Source: Butyrivibrio sp. FCS014 (GTDB lineage: Bacteria; Bacillota; Clostridia; Lachnospirales; Lachnospiraceae). From it: a DNA stretch of 64,000 bases. Below are positions 25,669 through 34,179 of the stretch, in pieces (the stretch's first letter is position 1; each line of letters begins with the position of its first letter). Made by a program: the position numbers and the translations under genes. Under the pieces are notes generated by a model. It made no database searches. It was not told the DNA's origin and saw only the letters and a list, made by a program, of their open reading frames with translations. Where the stretch lies: positions 372,001 to 436,000 of the forward strand of contig NZ_JAHA01000006.1 of the NCBI RefSeq assembly GCF_000526935.1, written 5' to 3'.

Positions 25669-27537
25669 GTGGAATCCAAAAACTTTCTGAAAGAAAAAGC
25701 AAATGAGCTGAAAGCGAGGTGGCGCTTTGGCCGTTACATGCGACATATCGCCCCACGAAGTGTTCAGGCTACGATCTCAGTTTCTTTTACCATCGTAGCT
25801 TTAGTCTGCATGCTTGCAATGGGCGTGGCTCTCTATCAGAGGTTTTATGTGCGCTCCGAGAAAATGCTCACGGACAGCGCCCAGACATTGCTTGATCAGA
25901 CCGTTGTTAATCTTGAGGATTATCTTCGAAGCATGCGACGGGTCTCCGACGCAATTTATTACAACGTGATAAAAGACGAGGACCTTTCCGTGGATTCCCC
26001 AAGCAATCAGATGAATCTTCTTTACGAGGCCCATAAGGACTATCTTATAAGCCTTGCTCTTTATAATGAGGACGGGACACTTATCAGCGCATCTCCCGTA
26101 GGTGTAGAAAAGCCGGGGGGTGATGTTACGAGCCAGAGCTGGTTCAAGACCGCTCTTAAAAAGCCTGAGAATCTTCATTTCTCCCTTCCCCACGTTCAAA
26201 ATATCTTCGTGGACGATCCCACCTTCAAATATTACTGGGTAACTTCCCTTAGCCGTGCCGTAGAGCTTAACAGAGGCGGCGTTCCGGGACAGGGAGTTCT
26301 TTTGCTGGATATGAACTATGCTGTGATCGAGCAGATGATGGAGGATGTTAACGTCAACCCTTCGGAGCAGTATGTGTATCTGTGCGACGGGAACGGGACC
26401 ATCATCTACCATCCCATGCTGATGCAGATAAGCGCAGGAGTTTTTGCGGAGAACAATACCAGCATTGCGGGCTATGATGACGGCAGCCACAAGGAGGTTT
26501 TTGAGGGCAGCACCAGGATTGTTACCGTTAACACCATGAGTTATACGGGATGGAAGCTGGTTAGCGTTATTCCCACCAGTAACTCCTACATGGGGCTAAA
26601 GGATATCAGATACTTCGTTGTGATGATCGTATCCATCACGCTCCTTGCCATGCTGATTTTGAACAGGCTTGTGGCAAACAGGGTTACAAGGCCCATCAGA
26701 AAACTCAACGATTCCATCAGGGATATCGAGATGGGAAAGGTCAATCCCACAGTCTACATCGGCGGCCCCACTGAGGTGGAGCATCTTGGAAGGACCCTGC
26801 GGTCCAGTTATGATCAGATAAATCAGCTGATGAAAGACATGGTGGCCTCCCAGGAGGAGAAGAGAAAATCCGAGCTGGATGCGCTGCAGTCCCAGATAAA
26901 TCCTCACTTTTTGTATAACACTCTGGATTCCATCGTCTGGATGATAGAGGGAGAAAAATACAACGACGCCGTGTTCATGATAACCCAGCTGGCAAGTCTG
27001 TTCAGGGTGTCGCTGTCCGGCGGCAAGACCATCATCCCCGTGGAGGACGAGATCCGTCATGCGTTGAATTATATGAATATTCAGAAGGTAAGGTTCAAGG
27101 ATGCCTTTACCGTTGATTTTGATATTGATGAGAAGATAAAAAGATGCTGCACAGTTAAGCTCATTGTCCAGCCAATCCTGGAAAATTCCGTGTACTACGG
27201 AGTCAAGGATATGGAGGACGGCGAGATCAAGGTAAGAGGGTATCTTGGTGATGACGGCGACATCTACATTGAAGTTTCTGACAACGGCTTTGGAATGAGC
27301 AGTGAGCAGCTGCAATTTCTTTTGACCGACGATACGAGGGCCCGGGGCCACGGATCAGGCGTTGGTCTTATAAATGTGCACAGAAGGATACAGCTGCGGT
27401 TTGGGCAGCAGTACGGACTTAAGATAGAGAGCGAGCCTGATGAGGGTACAACGGTTACCATCCATATTCCGGCAATTCCCTATAACGAGGAGAATCAGAA
27501 GCGCTTAGAGGGAGGAAAGGAGCATGAGTATGAGTAA
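25669..27537 (+). CDS. YesM-type sensor histidine kinase
   Basis: 622 residues with a GTG start 3 bp after the regulator stop; an internal ATG at 25738 lacks a ribosome site. N-terminal membrane helix (about 39-62), large extracellular dCache-like region (about 65-300), second helix (about 315-337), HAMP, then the His_kinase domain with the phospho-His in QSQINPHFLYNTLDSI and an HATPase with LIVQPILENSVYYG and VSDNGFGM. This family senses sugars or other small molecules outside the cell, sometimes through binding proteins; two binding-protein genes follow directly. Confidence 0.93.
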   Translation: MESKNFLKEKANELKARWRFGRYMRHIAPRSVQATISVSFTIVALVCMLAMGVALYQRFYVRSEKMLTDSAQTLLDQTVVNLEDYLRSMRRVSDAIYYNVIKDEDLSVDSPSNQMNLLYEAHKDYLISLALYNEDGTLISASPVGVEKPGGDVTSQSWFKTALKKPENLHFSLPHVQNIFVDDPTFKYYWVTSLSRAVELNRGGVPGQGVLLLDMNYAVIEQMMEDVNVNPSEQYVYLCDGNGTIIYHPMLMQISAGVFAENNTSIAGYDDGSHKEVFEGSTRIVTVNTMSYTGWKLVSVIPTSNSYMGLKDIRYFVVMIVSITLLAMLILNRLVANRVTRPIRKLNDSIRDIEMGKVNPTVYIGGPTEVEHLGRTLRSSYDQINQLMKDMVASQEEKRKSELDALQSQINPHFLYNTLDSIVWMIEGEKYNDAVFMITQLASLFRVSLSGGKTIIPVEDEIRHALNYMNIQKVRFKDAFTVDFDIDEKIKRCCTVKLIVQPILENSVYYGVKDMEDGEIKVRGYLGDDGDIYIEVSDNGFGMSSEQLQFLLTDDTRARGHGSGVGLINVHRRIQLRFGQQYGLKIESEPDEGTTVTIHIPAIPYNEENQKRLEGGKEHEYE

Positions 27538-28507
27538 CAGGAACATGTTCATTTTGATATTGTCAGCGGTGCTCATGATAACACTGGCGGCTTCCACCTC
27601 GGCGCTGATCCTCAGCGGGACCAGGGATGATCAGGTGAAGGTCTCGGTTGTTGTGGATGATAGCGGCTCCGGAAGATGGGCGTCCTTTATGGCGGGGCTT
27701 GAGCAGGCAGCCAAGGACAACGGAGTCAAGCTTAACGTGGTTTCAACGGGAAAAAATCTAACGCTGAACCAGCAGTACAATCTCATAAAAGATGAGATCG
27801 CCATGGAGACTGACGGCATAATCCTTCAGGTCATCACCAGCAGAGGAACCGAGAGCATCATCACCGATATCAGCGGCAAAGTGGTGCTGGAGCTGGTGGA
27901 TACAAGCGCAGATATGGACTTTGACGTGGAGGGAAAATCCGCATGTATCGAGGCGGACAATGTGGAGATAGGAAGAGCCCTTGCCAACGAGGTCAGAATC
28001 GCCTTCGGAAACAAGCTGGAAGGGCATAAGATCGGCATTGTGGCGGGCAATCAGAAGCTTCATTCGATACAGCAAAGACTCCGGGGATTTAGCGAGAACA
28101 TAGAGTCCTCGGGGGCTGAAATAGCCTGGATCGAATCCAACAACGTGAGCCTTCAGGACAGAATAGAGTTCAGGCAGGTGATAGGGCAGGCAGACATAAT
28201 CGTTGCCCTTGAAAACGGCGGCCTTGAAGCGGCCAGCGAATATGCCCAGAGAAGCGGAAGCGACGTGATGATCTTTGGAGAGGGTACCTCGATAAGGAAT
28301 GTCAGCTATCTTGACGATGGTATCATCACCAGCATGGTGGTGCCCAACGAGTATTACATGGGTTATCAGAGCGTTGCGGCCATCGTAAGAAGGCTGGAGA
28401 ACAGGCTTACTCCCATGGAGGATGAGACCATATCCTTCAGGGTGGTGAACAGAGAGAATCTTTTTGATGAGAGCAACCAGAGGATGCTTTTCCCGGTTGT
28501 GGAATGA
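27524..28507 (+). CDS. Sugar-binding protein (type I periplasmic binding fold), membrane-anchored
   Basis: 327 residues; ATG overlaps the kinase stop by 14 bp, with GGAGGAAAGGAG just upstream. N-terminal hydrophobic segment (residues 8-30) with no lipobox Cys, so probably an uncleaved anchor. The rest is a Peripla_BP_4-like fold (VKVSVVVDDSGSGRWASFMAGL, DGIILQVITSRGTES, KIGIVAGNQKLHSIQQRLRGF, IITSMVVPNEYYMGYQSV). No permease is adjacent. Overlap with the kinase gene suggests it presents ligand to the kinase rather than to a transporter (inference). Confidence 0.8.
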   Translation: MSMSNRNMFILILSAVLMITLAASTSALILSGTRDDQVKVSVVVDDSGSGRWASFMAGLEQAAKDNGVKLNVVSTGKNLTLNQQYNLIKDEIAMETDGIILQVITSRGTESIITDISGKVVLELVDTSADMDFDVEGKSACIEADNVEIGRALANEVRIAFGNKLEGHKIGIVAGNQKLHSIQQRLRGFSENIESSGAEIAWIESNNVSLQDRIEFRQVIGQADIIVALENGGLEAASEYAQRSGSDVMIFGEGTSIRNVSYLDDGIITSMVVPNEYYMGYQSVAAIVRRLENRLTPMEDETISFRVVNRENLFDESNQRMLFPVVE

Positions 28508-28576
28508 TGATTACGACAAGAGGCGCCCATTTTGCGGCGTGGAATGATTACGACAAGAGGCGCCGTTTTGCGGCGC
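28501..28576 (+). repeat. Tandem duplication at the 3' end of the 27524 gene
   Basis: GGAATGAT...TACGACAAGAGGCGCC...TTTTGCGGCG occurs at 28501-28540 and 28541-28576, with a third start at 28577. The second copy contains a perfect GCGCCG/CGGCGC hairpin. The first copy includes the gene's last codon and stop. Confidence 0.75.
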
Positions 28577-28607
28577 GGAATGATGAGGAGTTTAGAGGAA
28601 ACTGTAG

Positions 28608-31511
28608 ATGGGGAAGATACTTAAAAGGTTTGTGATATTTCTTTTGACCGGGGCTATGATCGTGGGCCTGATGTCAGGCTGCGGCATAAATGCGGGATCT
28701 AAGCCTGCAGGCAAGATCAAGATCGGGGTGACGCTGTACGACCAGTACGATACCTTCATTTCCCAGCTGATGGAGTGCTTTACGGATCTGGTGGAGGACA
28801 ACGTGGAGGTGGCGGTTTACAACGCTTCCAACAGCCAGCAGACCCAGAACACCCAGGTCAGAAAAATGATAGAGGACGGCTGCAATGTGATCTGCGTGAA
28901 TCTGGTGGACAGAACAGATCCCACTGCGGTCATCGACGCTGCCAGGAAGGCGGATGTGCCCATTATTTTCTTTAACCGTGAGCTGGTTGAGGGGGACATG
29001 GGCAGGTGGAACAAGCTCTTTTACGTGGGAGCAAATGCCATTGAATCCGGAATCCTGGAGGGTGAGCTTGCAGCTGAGGCCATTAAAAACGATGCTTCCA
29101 TCGACAGGAACGGCGACGGTGTTATCCAGTTCGTGGTTCTTGAGGGAGAGGCGGGGCACCAGGACTCCATTGTAAGGACCGAGTATTCCGTTGACACCAT
29201 GATAAAAGCAGGAATCGAGGTGGACAAGCTTGGCTATGCCATCGCCAACTGGAACAGGGCCCAGGCACAGACCAAGATGTCTCAGCTTATTGAGCAGAGC
29301 GGCGACAGCATCGAGCTGGTGCTGTCAAACAATGACGATATGGCACTTGGAGCCATCGATGCCTATGAGGCGGCAGGAGTTTTGGAGAGCGCCATGCCGG
29401 TGTTTTTCGGAATAGACGGAACGGACGTCGGACTTGAAGCGGTGGCCCAGGGAAAGCTTAAGGGCACGGTCTACAACGACAAAGAGGGACAGGCCGGAGC
29501 AATGTACAGCCTTGCCATGACGCTGGCAAGGGGCGGCAGCATCGCTGACCTTGAGAGCGTGTATGAGGTGGAGGATGGCAAGTACATTAGGCTTCCCTAT
29601 ACCCAAATAACCGACGATAACATCGCAGAGTACCTCAACAAGGCCGTGAAGTCCGTGGATGAGCCCCAGGAGGATCCAGAGGGTGACGCAAAGGGCGAAG
29701 GAAGCGGGGAGAATTCTGAGTCCGCTGAGGGTGCGCCTGATGATTATCCAATGTTCAAGCAGGTGACTTATACGTACGACAGGTACTACGAGGGAGACCT
29801 TGTAGATGAGAATTATTATGGTGATGACAAGGACCACCGTCTTTTGTACTACGCCGATGAGCAGTATCTTTTGGTGACGGAGCCAAGCAAGAATGCGTAT
29901 CCTGAGCTTTCAAAGTTTCTTGAGGAGCGTGTCATTGACAGGGCGGCCATTGCGGATAAGGACGAGGAAGGAACCCTTGGAGATATAGATGTGTTAGAGG
30001 GCTACGAGGACTCGGTGTCCCGAGGAGGCATTTTTCCGGGGCCCTGGTACGATATGCAGCGGGAGAACATAGCTCTTTTGAACGATAAAATACTGAGCTT
30101 TGTGACTTACTATGAGAATTATGCCGGCGGCGCCCACGGCTACCACTACAAGGCTGGGACCACGGTGAATGTCAGCACCGGCAAGAAGTATGAGCTGAAG
30201 GAAATCTTAAACATCTCCGATGAACAGCTTCGGGGCATGATCAGGGACAGGATCAAGATTGAGGATGCGGAAGATTACAAGGACTACTGGGATCTGGACG
30301 ACAGCCTTGCCAACTATTTCATTGATCCCGATTCTGCCGACAAAGAAAAGAACTCCTACATAAATCACTATAACTGGACCATGGAGCCTGAGGGAATGCA
30401 TTTTTTCTTCAATCCCTACGACCTGGCGGCCTACGGCTTTGGTATCATTGAAGCTACAGTGCCCTACGAAATGCTGGGAGATTTCCCGGGAAAAGAGCTG
30501 GTGTTAGGAAGCAAAAACGATGGCTTCGTGAGTGATGAGCCACTGTATCCCGAGTCCTCGAAATGGGACAGCAGCAGTGACAGCGACAGGCTTTCTCTTT
30601 ACTACGTGCCAGGCGAGGAGGGCGAGGGCCTGGCAAAGGGGCTTTATCTTAAAAAGGGAAACGTGAAGGCTTCTTTTGATGAGTCATTTATGATGGAGGA
30701 CGAAAAGTCCATAAGTACCAGAAAGGTTGTGACCGGGGACGGACGGGAGTATCTATATGTGACTTCCAAGAGCCTTGGGTATTACTATGACTTTTTTGCC
30801 TTTGAGATTACGGATGGAATTCCAAGGACCTGCGGAAGGGCGGTGTTCTGCAAGACAGGGCTGGAGGTCGGTGATGATGGCGGAAAGGCCGGGGAGCAGA
30901 CTGGTGAGAAGGCTGGCGAGCAGGTTGGCGAAGAGGCAGCTGGCGGCAATGCTGGAGATAAGGCTGGTGAGAAGGCTGGCGAAGGTGCGGCTGGCGGCAA
31001 TGCTGGAGATAAGGCTGGCGAAGGTGCGGGTGATGAAGGTATGGCCGATGCTGAAGCCGTGGGCCTCGTTGGCGAAGGTACGAGTGGCGGTGTTGTTGGA
31101 GAGTTGATCAGCGAGGGCGCGGCAATTGATGCGAAGCACCTGTATTTTGGCGAAATAAATACCATTATCGGCGACTTTGTGCTGGTTGGGCAGTACAGCG
31201 CAGGCGAGGACGGAATGCCTGTTTTTACGGGGAATTACAAGTACGTGACTGAATGCTCTGACCACATCACCCTAAAGAAGGACCTCAAGGTGGAGGTGGT
31301 TGATGAAGCCGGGAACGTGGTGACGGCAGAGGAGATGCTTCCTGACGGAACCCATGTAATGCCTTTCCGCACTGCGGAAGATAAATTAGTCGACTGCTAT
31401 CTGGATGATGGACGTATTGCCCGCATCATCTACAGCCGCGACGGCGACGAGCCCGACATCGACGGCGAATATCTGATGGATATATTCGAGGGCGAGAGCT
31501 ATATTGGATGA
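28608..31511 (+). CDS. Sugar-binding lipoprotein fused to an RsiV-like DUF3298 domain
   Basis: 967 residues. Lipoprotein signal with lipobox LMSGC near residue 25. Residues about 30-350 closely follow MglB: KIGVTLYDQYDTFISQL, ADVPIIFFNRELVEG, DRNGDGVIQFVVLEGEAG, LVLSNNDDMALGAIDAYEAAG. An acidic linker leads to a second part (about 380-720) with NYAGGAHGYHYKAGTT and NPYDLAAYGFGIIEATVPY, typical of DUF4163/DUF3298 as in RsiV. Next is a Gly/Lys/Glu/Ala repeat zone (about 760-830, GDKAGE units) and a C-terminal beta-rich tail. Such a fusion is unusual. Its place after the YesMN pair suggests extracellular sugar sensing (inference). Confidence 0.85.
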   Translation: MGKILKRFVIFLLTGAMIVGLMSGCGINAGSKPAGKIKIGVTLYDQYDTFISQLMECFTDLVEDNVEVAVYNASNSQQTQNTQVRKMIEDGCNVICVNLVDRTDPTAVIDAARKADVPIIFFNRELVEGDMGRWNKLFYVGANAIESGILEGELAAEAIKNDASIDRNGDGVIQFVVLEGEAGHQDSIVRTEYSVDTMIKAGIEVDKLGYAIANWNRAQAQTKMSQLIEQSGDSIELVLSNNDDMALGAIDAYEAAGVLESAMPVFFGIDGTDVGLEAVAQGKLKGTVYNDKEGQAGAMYSLAMTLARGGSIADLESVYEVEDGKYIRLPYTQITDDNIAEYLNKAVKSVDEPQEDPEGDAKGEGSGENSESAEGAPDDYPMFKQVTYTYDRYYEGDLVDENYYGDDKDHRLLYYADEQYLLVTEPSKNAYPELSKFLEERVIDRAAIADKDEEGTLGDIDVLEGYEDSVSRGGIFPGPWYDMQRENIALLNDKILSFVTYYENYAGGAHGYHYKAGTTVNVSTGKKYELKEILNISDEQLRGMIRDRIKIEDAEDYKDYWDLDDSLANYFIDPDSADKEKNSYINHYNWTMEPEGMHFFFNPYDLAAYGFGIIEATVPYEMLGDFPGKELVLGSKNDGFVSDEPLYPESSKWDSSSDSDRLSLYYVPGEEGEGLAKGLYLKKGNVKASFDESFMMEDEKSISTRKVVTGDGREYLYVTSKSLGYYYDFFAFEITDGIPRTCGRAVFCKTGLEVGDDGGKAGEQTGEKAGEQVGEEAAGGNAGDKAGEKAGEGAAGGNAGDKAGEGAGDEGMADAEAVGLVGEGTSGGVVGELISEGAAIDAKHLYFGEINTIIGDFVLVGQYSAGEDGMPVFTGNYKYVTECSDHITLKKDLKVEVVDEAGNVVTAEEMLPDGTHVMPFRTAEDKLVDCYLDDGRIARIIYSRDGDEPDIDGEYLMDIFEGESYIG

Positions 31512-31516
31512 GAGAT

Positions 31517-31566
31517 GCTTACGGCACAGATATGGATTTTGATTCTGGGCCGTAAGCACTTTTTTT
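31517..31566 (+). terminator. Terminator after the fusion lipoprotein gene, also first palindrome of the left array
   Basis: Perfect GCTTACGGC (31517-31525) / GCCGTAAGC (31549-31557) arms followed by ACTTTTTTT. The same block recurs in the right flank with one arm mismatch. Confidence 0.8.
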
Positions 31567-31771
31567 CATTACTGCACAGAAATTAAAAACAAGATTTATA
31601 CAGTAATTTGAAGTGGGATTTTTACTGAACCAGCTGAAAACATTACTGTAGAGAATTGAAAGTTGAATCTATGCAGTAATATCTACGGTATGTGTACGGT
31701 ACAAAACAGGAAAATGGTTTTGTGCCCTGATTTTTATACTGTATAGAAAAGATAATATGAATCATACAGTA
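31519..31771. repeat. Left flank: direct repeat made of TTACTG palindromes
   Basis: Contains palindromes of 35-40 bp at 31519-31555, 31568-31607 (ATTACTG/CAGTAAT), 31642-31680 (ATTACTG/CAGTAAT) and 31737-31771 (TACTGTAT/ATACAGTA), plus GGTACAAAAC/GTTTTGTGCC at 31698-31726. Positions 31521-31680 align without gaps to 32841-33000 at an offset of 1320 bp, roughly 85 percent identical by eye. No gene is seen in 31512-31828. Confidence 0.82.
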
Positions 31772-31828
31772 ACAGTACAAAATACTGCCCCGAAATAAAG
31801 TAGATGTCTGTGATAGGGTGGACTTTGC

Positions 31829-32629
31829 TTATAATAGAAATGCTTGCACTTTTTTCTCGACAAGCTCAATATCCAGTTGCCTTTCCTTGGTTTCTAAAGT
31901 GACAATCAGGTTATCACCAAGGATCAGGCCACTTTGCTCGTAGTCCATGAGTTTGCCGAAGTTTTTGGTGGCATAGTCCAAATCCCCGACTTTTCCCAAA
32001 TGCTCCCAGTAAATTGTTTTATTTTTTCTTACATTGAGAATAACAAAGTCCGGAAACACCGTATCTCCTGAGAAGAGGCGAAATGACGGCTCGAACTGAT
32101 ATGGGATGCCCTGTGATAAAAGATAATCTGCGATGATCTTCTCGGATTTTGAACGAACGTATTCGCCGCGCGCTGTCTTACAATCAGGCTTCGTTTCAAA
32201 AGTATTCAAATTACCGGGGTGGCTCTCCATCCAGGCATTTATCATGGCTTCTCTCGTTGGTTTTATGGGAGTGATGAGATGCTTTCTTGCCTTGCACAGA
32301 CTATCGTAGTATGTATCTAAGAAATCAGCTTCGTAGTTATTTATGAAGCGGTTCAACCTTCCTCGCATTGTCGTGAGGAGTTCATAGACTTTCTCGTCAT
32401 ATTCTCTTTGTGCAAACAACTTCACGCGTTCTTTTTCGATGGAGGGAATATACTTTGGGTGAGTTGCATCTTCGGCCAGAAATTTGTATTGTGGTACGCC
32501 GTGGCTGGAGGTCACCTGTAGTTTACCTTTTTCAAGGTTCTTGTATTGCTTTTTTCGTTTTTGTGCTCTGTCTAAGAGGAAATCAAGTTCTTTGAGCTGC
32601 TTTTGAAGCTCGTTTTTGTAATTTATCAT
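31829..32629 (-). CDS. PD-(D/E)XK nuclease-like protein
   Basis: 266 residues; the start MINYKNELQKQ is chosen because AAGGA lies just upstream, while a longer frame reaching 32824 would add 65 residues of low-quality sequence running into the flanking repeat. The N-terminal half is a Lys/Leu-rich helical region (KELDFLLDRAQKRKKQY). The C-terminal half has the restriction-endonuclease-like pattern: Glu in RSKSEKIIADYL, PDFVIL with the metal-binding Asp, and IYWEHLG with the acidic strand residue. Similar proteins occur scattered in Firmicutes, often alone. Here it is bracketed by about 160-bp direct repeats, suggesting a mobile or defence-like cassette (inference). Confidence 0.78.
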   Translation of the reverse strand: MINYKNELQKQLKELDFLLDRAQKRKKQYKNLEKGKLQVTSSHGVPQYKFLAEDATHPKYIPSIEKERVKLFAQREYDEKVYELLTTMRGRLNRFINNYEADFLDTYYDSLCKARKHLITPIKPTREAMINAWMESHPGNLNTFETKPDCKTARGEYVRSKSEKIIADYLLSQGIPYQFEPSFRLFSGDTVFPDFVILNVRKNKTIYWEHLGKVGDLDYATKNFGKLMDYEQSGLILGDNLIVTLETKERQLDIELVEKKVQAFLL

Positions 32630-32838
32630 TGTGAATAAGTCCTTTCTTAATGTGAATTTAGTGCGGGAAGATGCATCGGAAAAAACCAGAATTGTTAGAA
32701 TATGAATGAACATTCTTCTATATAGCCTATTTAGTGGCCATGCTTTAGATGTGATGAAGAATACCAACTTAATGTTTGAGGATGAGCTCTTTGTTTTTGG
32801 ATGAGCTTCATTGTTTGAGAGCATTTAATATTGTGAGA

Positions 32839-33092
32839 TTACTGCACAGATATGGATTTTGACTCTGGGCTGTAAGCACTTTTTTTCATTACTGTTCAGA
32901 AATTAAAAGCAAGATTTATACAGTAAATTGAAGTGGGATTTCTACTAAATCAGATGGAAAAATTACTGTAGAGAATTGAAAAGAGAATCTGTGCTGTAAA
33001 AAGAGCAAATGGCTACGGCATAGAATAGAAATCTGATAATGTGCAGCTATTTTTTTACTGTACAAAATGGAAAATTAAGAATATGCAGTAAA
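32839..33092. repeat. Right flank: direct repeat made of TTACTG palindromes
   Basis: Matches the left flank over 32841-33000. Palindromes at 32839-32875, 32888-32927 (TTACTG/CAGTAA), 32962-32999 (one arm mismatch, GCTGTAA) and a further unit at 33054-33092 (TTTACTG/CAGTAAA). Beyond it, 33093-33202 shows nothing recognisable. Confidence 0.82.
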
Positions 33093-33202
33093 TTCGCGAA
33101 TAGCAAGAGCCTAGCTTATAGCTGGCAAGCTTCCATGACAGCACGAGGCTGATAATAGAACAGATAACAATACATAACCAATACAAACATAAAACAATAG
33201 AT

Positions 33203-33230
33203 AAAAAAACCGCTCAAAACTGAGCGGTTT
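33203..33230 (-). terminator. Terminator of tRNA-Pro
   Basis: CCGCTCA / TGAGCGG stem with a 4-base loop; on the minus strand it runs into a T-run (A-run 33203-33209 on plus), directly 3' of the tRNA. Confidence 0.85.
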
Positions 33231-33241
33231 CTTCATTCAAA

Positions 33242-33314
33242 TCGGAGTGACGTGATTCGAACACGCGGCCCCTACCTCCCTAAGATAGTGCTCTACCAAC
33301 TGAGCCACACCCCG
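33242..33314 (-). tRNA. tRNA-Pro (anticodon AGG)
   Basis: 73 nt cloverleaf on the minus strand: acceptor CGGGGTG / CACTCCG with one G-T pair, D arm GCTC/GAGC, anticodon arm CTATC-TTAGGGA-GGTAG giving AGG, T arm with TTCGAAT, discriminator A. CCA is not encoded. The body closely matches bacterial tRNA-Pro. Confidence 0.92.
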
Positions 33315-33349
33315 ATACGCGATTGCTATATCAATCAGCGACATTGACC

Positions 33350-33378
33350 ATTATATATCCCTCGCAAAATAAAAGCAA
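33350..33378 (-). promoter_or_regulatory. Promoter of tRNA-Pro
   Basis: On the minus strand TTGCTT (33373-33378), 17-bp spacer, TATAAT (33350-33355), about 36 bp upstream of the tRNA 5' end. Confidence 0.75.
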
Positions 33379-33464
33379 CTATTTTTTTCAAAAAAATCAA
33401 AACTTTTCCTAAAAATCGTTATGTGGCATAATAGTATTATTAAATATCGACAAGGCGGAGTACG

Positions 33465-34133
33465 ATGCACGAGGTAACACAGATAAGTTATGGCTACGGA
33501 GTGGTGAACATTATAATGAACTCGGAGAGTACAACGGAGATTCCGGCGCCGGACATCAGGTTTGGAGACTACAAGGAGGCGGTAAAATCCTGCTTCACGG
33601 AGAAGGAACTCAAGGAGATCGAGGCAGGAGGCACCGCAGAGCTTACCTTCGACTTTGTGATGATGGATGAGCCAAGCGATATATCGGAAGCAGCGACTTT
33701 TGATGAAGCCATACAGGCAGCCGTTAATAAGAACGGCATCCTGGAGAAGGGAGTCTACTTTGAGGCGCAGGGCAGCAAGACCGTGGGAGACGCAGAGACC
33801 GAGGAGCTGAGCTACTTCTACCAGGATGTGGAATTCCAGATAGACATTCCGCTTTATCTTGTAAGGGATGAGCGTGACTATTACACCATGATAGATTTAA
33901 TGGGAGAGTGTCAGCTGGAAAAAGATATAGATAAGGACGCCGACACCATCACAATAGCCACAAACGATCTTGGGACTACGCTTATCCTCTACAAGGACAC
34001 GGACTCGCTGACAGAGAACGACAACAGCGTAAGACTCAACGGCAACTACATCATCCTTGCGGGCATCGCAGCCCTGGTGCTGGCCTGGTTTTCAGTAGAC
34101 CGCCTGCACCGCAAGGAACGCAACAAAGAATAA
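33465..34133 (+). CDS. Hypothetical protein with C-terminal membrane anchor
   Basis: 222 residues. Hydrophilic, acidic domain (1-190) rich in Thr/Glu/Asp with alternating strands, then a single hydrophobic helix (about 191-212, YIILAGIAALVLAWFSV) and a short basic tail (HRKERNKE), giving a predicted C-in single pass or tail-anchored form. There is no signal peptide at the start MHEVTQISYGYG. Ribosome site AAGGCGGAG. No family recognised. It precedes the EAL gene by 46 bp and may be co-transcribed. Confidence 0.65.
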   Translation: MHEVTQISYGYGVVNIIMNSESTTEIPAPDIRFGDYKEAVKSCFTEKELKEIEAGGTAELTFDFVMMDEPSDISEAATFDEAIQAAVNKNGILEKGVYFEAQGSKTVGDAETEELSYFYQDVEFQIDIPLYLVRDERDYYTMIDLMGECQLEKDIDKDADTITIATNDLGTTLILYKDTDSLTENDNSVRLNGNYIILAGIAALVLAWFSVDRLHRKERNKE

Positions 34134-34179
34134 TAGTTTCGGGGTGGCATTTAACACAAAAACACAGTAAACTAAAGCT

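Noticed and set aside
30753..31265. Antisense open frames opposite the GDKAGE repeat
   Set aside because: They are shadows produced by the GC-rich repeat in the lipoprotein gene, with no ribosome sites.
32630..32824. N-terminal extension of the nuclease-like protein by 65 codons
   Set aside because: The extension has no ribosome site at its ATG and reads like noncoding sequence, whereas AAGGA precedes the ATG at 32629.
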